Source of the DNA: Solanum dulcamara
Lineage: Eukaryota > Streptophyta > Magnoliopsida > Solanales > Solanaceae
Reading direction: 5' to 3'
Assembly (NCBI RefSeq): GCF_947179165.1
Contig: NC_077247.1
Coordinates: forward strand, 16,971,501-17,035,500
Length of the DNA: 64,000 bases
Of this stretch, positions 59,057-64,000 are shown one piece after another. Position numbers and translations under genes: made by a program. How positions within the stretch are numbered: position 1 is the stretch's first letter; every line of letters begins with the position of its first letter. The notes under the pieces are model-generated. The model saw only the letters and a program-made list of their open reading frames with translations. It was not told the DNA's origin and did no database searches.

Positions 59057-59347
59057 TGCACCATATGAAGTTTTAGCCAGTTTAAAATGAGTTGACTTTA
59101 TCATCCGATCTACAACAATCCAAATGGAATAATTTTTCTTCTTAGCACGAGGCAAACCCGTCACAATGTCCATATTCACATCTTCTCACTTTTAAGTAGG
59201 TATTTCAATGTCTTGGGGTAAACCTTCTGGCCTTTGATGCTCAACTTTAACTTTTTTGGCAATTAGGACACTTAGCCATAAATTCCTCTATGTCCCTTTT
59301 CATACCATTCCACCGATACACCCCTCTCAAATCATGATACATCTTGG
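59057..59347 (-). pseudogene. TE-K: integrase fragment between TE-J and TE-L
   Basis: The minus strand from 59347 reads an integrase zinc finger (MYHDLRGVYRWNGMKRDIEEF, then CPNCQ equivalent and KVEHQRPEGL). The core start follows (MDIVTGLPRAKK, IVVDRMIKS). It stops at 59057 where TE-J begins, and is cut at 59347 by the TE-L LTR. It could be the same element as TE-M gag (61501-62595), with the middle lost together with the rest of TE-L; this is inference. Confidence 0.82.
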
Positions 59348-60407
59348 TGTTATGTCAAGACTTTCCACAATTTATCTGTTTTTTCAAGCATGTTAATTAA
59401 TTAATCTAGAGGCTTACTTGAGACTTTATGTGCTAACTGCTTGTCCTATTATTATTTTTTTGACAATGTGTCTAATTAGAATGCCTATATTTTCTTTTAG
59501 TCTAAAACTTATCCTAATAGTACGTCCAATGCCTCTTGGACATTAAGTTGGAATGTTAGACACCTTTTAGGATGTTAGTTTTTGATTATTTCTTTTAGAT
59601 CACTTTAGAATTATAATAATAAAAAAATCTATGAGGGATAGGGGTAGATAGGCTCATTGGAAATGATGTAATGTGACACGTGCAGAAAAATGATAAACAC
59701 TATATATTTTGTCTTTCGATTAATAAGTCGGACGCTAATCTGAAGAATATGAGAACATAAATATTTTTATCCTATAAACTTATAAATATTTTTGTTTGTA
59801 TATATTTGGGGTAGTTTAATGTTTTAAAAAACTAAATGATTCTTTTAGGCATCATTAAGTTTTTATTATTTCGCTTGCATTTACTCTTATTTAATTAGTT
59901 GATGATATTTATTTATCCTATATTAATTCTACCATTGATAGCTTAGTTCAACTTAATTAAATCCCTTCAAGAGATACCATTTTTATGATCATTTATTTCA
60001 TTTAAGTGATTTATTTAAATTATCCCTCCTTTATTTAGTCATTTTCATATCAAGTCTATTTTTCCTTATAAATTATTCTAAATGTTATATAGTTTATATT
60101 TCTTTAAAATTGTTTAATGTCTTACTTATTTATGAGCATATTTTCTCAAAGTTAGTCAAATTAGAGTTTTTAAATCGCAGGATAACCGTACGTTAGCGGC
60201 CACTTTGAGTGCTTAACACCTTGTCAAAGTGGAATTAAGAACCTCTTACCCATTTTATCAAAATTGTTAAGACTTAAATCTGTTAGGGTCTTTTAAATTA
60301 AGTGTTTTAATTTCTTTAAAAAATTAAGTAGAGACTCTTCTTTTCTAAAATTTATTTTTTCTGTAAAAGTTGAAATTAATTTTATACTGTCTCTTCCTGA
60401 CATAACA
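59348..60407 (+). repeat. TE-L 5' LTR (Ogre/Tat-like)
   Basis: AT-rich LTR inserted in an integrase gene, with perfect 9-bp inverted ends. The block near 60180-60300 (GCGGCCACTTTGAGTGC and a TTAAGACTTAAATCTG region) resembles LTRs of Tat-lineage elements as I recall them. Confidence 0.78.
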
Positions 60408-61500
60408 AAAATGGTGACCCTACTGGGGACTTAATTTGGTTCTAACCATTAGATTTGCTTGACTTATTTGACCGACTATTTGGGTTGTGATATTTTGTAA
60501 CTCTTACTTTCCTTAATTGCGCATTTATGTGTTTAATCTATGACATTGAACTGTCATTTGCATTCATGGCATATTCTGTCAATCGACACTAATTTCTTGT
60601 ATTCGAAAGAATGGTTTTACGAACCTGCAACTGGTCATTATTTTACATAACCCTTTTCGAAATGAGTGATACTTTATGGGTTCTCTCTGTGGCCAATGGT
60701 TATCACAAGTTGCAGCCTAAGTTGTCCGCTTGGGTTACAGATCTTTTAAAAGCCACTCTTAGTCAACCTAGTATAGAGAAAAACTAAAACCTTAATTTAG
60801 GGCATTAAACTAAGTTGACCCAACACCCAAGGCGTGTTGATCCCATTCAAAAGATCACCTTGAGTCCAAAACGGCCCTCGGCCTAAATGATCGATCATGC
60901 TTATGTGTTTAAATTTGAAGGTTGTATACATTTTTTGGCAAACCATTTCCCTTTTATGTACCCCATTCAGTTTAATTCATAAAGATTGTACAAATATGAG
61001 TTTTTCTACAAAGGAGCATTTTAAATTACGTTATACATCCTTCAAATCATTTGGCTTACCCTTGGCACAAAAGGGTCACATATATATTTAGGATACACAA
61101 TAACTATTTATATGTTTTATGTTATAACTGTTTGTGTGAACATATTGCTTTACTTGAAGACATTCTATCCCACTCCTTTTTCAAAACAAATTTAGAAGTA
61201 CCTAAAATATCGAGTCACTATCGAAAAGTATGTCTAAAATACTCCTTGTGTCTTTAGTTTCCTAACGAAATTCTAACTTCTAAATCCAAAATATTCCAAC
61301 TTCGCTTTCGACTCCTTAACCTTAATCTTGTCATCTCAAGTCAAAAAAGTTTTAAGCTAGTCGAACTACGTAAAGCCTCGTATCTCATTCATAAAATACG
61401 TAAGCAGCTTTTCAAAAAAGCTCACTCCCTTACAAAAAACAATACCAATTTCATATCAGTAGATGTCAACCAAAATTGATCTAAAAGAAATTATAAAAAA
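60408..61500 (+). other. TE-L primer site and leader
   Basis: The primer site is at about 60411-60429. The leader near 61365-61410 has GAACTACGTAAAG...ATACGTAAGCAG. This resembles the CTACGTAGG...ATACGTAGGCAGCC motif of Ogre/Tat leaders. Frames of 64-68 codons at 60897-61257 show no domain. No gene is supported. Confidence 0.62.
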
Positions 61501-62595
61501 CTAACGTCCACCCTTAAGTTGAGCTTGGGTGCCTAGTTGCACTTCGCCTACTTGTGGATGACCTTTTCCACCTTTGTTGGCAATATGAGGGCACTCGGAT
61601 TGCTTATGGCCCATCTTGACACATCCATAGAAAGCACCCATTCCCATCAAACACTTCCCTCCATGATTCTTTCCACACTTTGCCACTTAGGAAAATAAGG
61701 GCTAGTCGCATTTCCACCTCCTCCTCCTTGAACTTTAGGGTATGGGACCCTATCTTTAGAAAATTTCCTCCCCAAACCTTGGCCTTGTTGAGAGAGGCCA
61801 CTATTACCATCACTAGTCCTAGCATTAGAAAACCCACTTTCATACTGGGCCCTCTCAGGATCTGATTCTCATTTCCCTGAGCTTTTCTCCTTCAATTTAT
61901 TCGGCGAAAGTCATGAGCCGAGATATGTCCATCTTCTTAACAAGCATGGAGGTTCAACATACCTTAGCAACCAAGTTGGACACCCCCGATATGAATTGAC
62001 ATATTTAGGCACGTGGATCGACAACCAATAAAGGAGCATACTTGGATAGCTTAGTGAACTTGAGGGCATAGTCCCTCATACCCATGTTGCCTTGTCAAAG
62101 ATTAAAAAACTCCAACACTTTGGCTTCCCTTAGTTCAAAAGGGAAAAAGAGATCAAGGAAAGCAAGCTTGAAGTCTTCCCATTCAATTGGACCTTCATCT
62201 ACCCTCTCCAACTGCCATTAAGTGTACCAAAATTGAGGAATACCCTTGAGTTGGTAGGATATCAACTCCACTTTATCCTTTGAAGTCACCCCTAAGATAC
62301 TCACTATTTTATAGAACTCATCAATGAACTCTTGGGAGTCCTCATCGACTTTCAAACCATGGAACTCGGGAGGGTTTATTCGTTTAAAATACCTCACTCT
62401 TGTGGCCTGAGTAGGAACATTAGGAGGAGTCGCAACCCCTTGGTTGGCCACTACTTGGGCAAGCATGAAAAAAGTGGTTCAGAATTCTATATGTGTCACT
62501 TTCTTGGGCAAAGGGCCATTTCCTTGAGGAGCAAGAGGAAATTGGGCTTCGTTAGCATTGTTCCCCCTTGGCAAAGGTGGTCTTCTTGGAGGCAT
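61501..62595 (-). pseudogene. TE-M gag remnant
   Basis: Starts ATG 62595-62593 (MPPRRPPLPRGNNANEA). The capsid block 62466-62218 is open (MLAQVVANQGVATPP, RINPPEFHGLKVDED, FIDEFYKIVSILGV, VELISYQLKGI). MRDYALKFTKLSKYAPLLV follows, then a damaged Arg/Gly linker. An intact-looking knuckle CGKNHGGKC...CVKMGHKQSECP lies in 61686-61501, but its second Cys context (FYGC) has lost the first Cys. Stops include TAA at the Gln after WYT (62216) and several in the linker. The reading ends in QAQLKGG at the junction. Confidence 0.85.
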
Positions 62596-62812
62596 TTTTC
62601 TAAAAATTCCAAAGGACAAACATTAGGGAAAGGAAGTCTTAGCACACACTATATTGCATGACATAGATCATGAAAGAAGTGAGGATTCCTAAAAAGTCTT
62701 ATAGCCTCCTATTCATAGATATGGCATGCTTTACTCCGATGAATAAGACTTTACTCAACGCGGCATGTTAGACACCCTAGGACACTTGAACCTTGTGCTA
62801 TAATACCAAGTT
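62596..62812 (-). other. TE-M leader and primer binding site
   Basis: The minus strand reads CTTGGTATTATAGCAC next to the LTR, an initiator-Met primer site with two changes. Confidence 0.78.
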
Positions 62813-63585
62813 TGTCATGACCTGACATAGGGCCTAGTCGTAACATGAAAATCAAAACCCCAAAGGGATCAAACTAAGCCTCTTGACATATCATAAATCA
62901 TACATAAGGTAAAATAAAGCAAAACATAGCATAAGAAAGAGTCTAATATAGTACGTAAAGGGAGATATAATCCGACTACATAAGTCTCTACATGTTTTCT
63001 CCAATACATGCCTCTACTAATGAAAAATGAGTGGGGGCTATGACATGTCCTTAGCTCACTCTCAAAATGATACATAATGAAAAGTATTTGAATGTAATAA
63101 CCAACTCATACCAGTCCTCGATAGATAAGGACTCACCAAAAATTTTCTCGAAATTGAAGCTCACTAGCCATGTGTACGAGTATTATCCTCAACCTCAATC
63201 CCTACATTATGAGACAATATAGGCAACAAATATGCGTTAGTATATTTGAATGTACAAAGTATATGGGCATGAAATGCAATATAAATAATAAGATGCAATG
63301 ATCAAGAATGTACAAAATAAAGAAGATCAGTAAAGTTATGAGGACAACATCATGATCAAAGCATTTAAAGGACTTAGTTAAAAATCATGAAGTAATATAA
63401 TGAGCGTATACATATGTGGGATCGGAACCATAACCGACAATAAGATCATGCAAGATATAACATGAAATCCCATTGTCTCCTCATACAATGAAGAAAAGAG
63501 GAATTTATTTGCCAAGGTAGACTCTACCCCGCTAGGGGGGGTCATGTACATATGCTATATGCGGATCCACTAGCTAATACAAGAA
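62813..63585 (-). repeat. TE-M 5' LTR, truncated
   Basis: Plus-strand left end TGTCATGACCTGAC. It is collinear with the TE-J LTR from 56850 to about 57620, then lost. A hairpin (CTACATTATGAGACAATATAGG) lies near 63201. No gene is visible. Confidence 0.78.
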
Positions 63586-64000
63586 GGAAAATTATAGATC
63601 TGGTTGATCTAAAATTCCACTTTTAAACACTTAAAGCTTATGAAACCTCAAAATTTCAAAAATCCAACCTTTTCATATAATTTTCCCAAAGCCAACACTC
63701 GATACAAATTGAAAATGACTCAGGGCAACTAGAGGGAGCGGTAAAATGATCAATTCACAAAAAATTCCAAAATGACCTTCAGTGTCATTGCATAATCTAC
63801 TACTAAAAATAATGTTCTTCCTCGAACATAAAGTAAAGGGAGTACCTGGAGTCTCAAAACACTGTGGGTATCGGGCAGCATAAAGGAATCTATTTCCCAA
63901 GTAGCCTCTCCAGCTGTACGATGCTTCCACAAGACTTTCACTAAAACTATCTCCTTGATCCTAAGCTTATGGACCTATCTGTCAAGGATGTCTATGGGCT
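63586..64000 (-). mobile_element. TE-N: pol tail and start of 3' LTR of another chromovirus
   Basis: The minus strand from 64000 reads the chromodomain tail (PIDILDR, KLRIKEIVLVKVLWKHRTA, GEATWE), then after a shift ARYPQCFETPGTPFTLCSRKN, ending near 63815. The 3' LTR starts TGCAATGACACTGAAGG at 63792 (decayed TGTAATGAC) and is kept for about 200 bp before meeting TE-M. It belongs to yet another LTR family in this window. Confidence 0.74.

Larger units (their letters stand above)
59348..61500 (+). mobile_element. TE-L: 5' part of an Ogre/Tat-like Ty3/gypsy element
   Basis: 1060-bp LTR with a 9-bp terminal inverted repeat (TGTTATGTC ... GACATAACA). It is followed within a few bases by TGGTGACCCTACTGGGGAC, which fits the tRNA-Arg type primer site of Ogre/Tat elements rather than the initiator-Met site of the neighbours. 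About 1.1 kb of untranslated leader follows, and then the element stops at TE-M gag. No gag, pol or 3' LTR of TE-L is present. Confidence 0.75.
61501..63585 (-). mobile_element. TE-M: minus-strand chromovirus, gag and partial 5' LTR
   Basis: Gag reads minus from 62595 and is cut just after the knuckle at about 61501, against TE-L. The primer site lies at 62812-62798. The 5' LTR from 62813 fades out at about 63585, where TE-N begins, so its U3 part is missing. Confidence 0.8.

Overview
This 64 kb window is plant nuclear DNA made almost entirely of degenerate, nested LTR retrotransposons. I found no host protein gene, tRNA, rRNA or CRISPR array. The longest uninterrupted retroelement frame is about 190 codons, and every gag or pol region carries stops, frameshifts or deletions. 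The wording of the Gag and Pol motifs (GLPHT-type integrase, DWVYLKVSPMKGV, YRIL, ATWE chromodomain tail), the initiator-Met primer sites (TTGGTATCAGAGC) and the LTRs of 2.0-3.3 kb point to Ty3/gypsy chromoviruses (Tekay/Del-like). They resemble what I know from Solanaceae such as tomato, potato or pepper. That host call is an inference from memory; no database was searched. The setting suggests gene-poor heterochromatin.

Layout, with element names coined here. TE-A (+, 1-4316): end of pol plus 3' LTR. LTR-B1 (+, 4317-7594): an LTR carrying a 992-bp hAT-type element (4659-5650) with an 8-bp target duplication. TE-B (+, 7595-29370): a whole element whose pol is split twice, by a solo LTR (11291-14636) and by complete TE-C (-, 15722-26179, duplication AGAAT). 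TE-D (-, 29371-32627): gag and 5' LTR. TE-E (+, 32628-33036): a gag N-terminus. TE-F (-): 3' LTR 33037-35295 and integrase 44612-46329, split by complete TE-G (-, 35305-44606), which landed in TE-F's polypurine tract. TE-H (-, 46330-46999): an LTR fragment. TE-I (+, 47000-55650): almost complete. TE-J (-, 55651-59056): gag and 5' LTR. TE-K (-, 59057-59347): an integrase scrap. TE-L (+, 59348 to about 61500): 5' LTR and leader of an Ogre/Tat-like element. TE-M (-, about 61501-63585): gag and 5' LTR. TE-N (-, about 63586-64000): pol tail and start of the 3' LTR.

The junctions give a relative order. TE-E was hit by TE-D and by TE-F. TE-D was hit by TE-B. TE-B was hit by the solo LTR, by TE-C and, in its 5' LTR, by LTR-B1. 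LTR-B1 then received TE-A and the hAT element. TE-F was hit by TE-G and TE-H, and TE-H by TE-I. Five levels of nesting are therefore visible.

In place of a new gene system, the most interesting signals are structural. A tandem pair of short hairpins, with base changes that preserve pairing, is conserved across divergent LTR families. U3 regions carry arrays of short palindromes. The 3.3-kb LTR family has an array of hairpin units. TE-C pairs very large LTRs with a mostly non-coding interior. All boundaries were placed by eye; LTR ends supported by terminal motifs and target duplications are the firmest.
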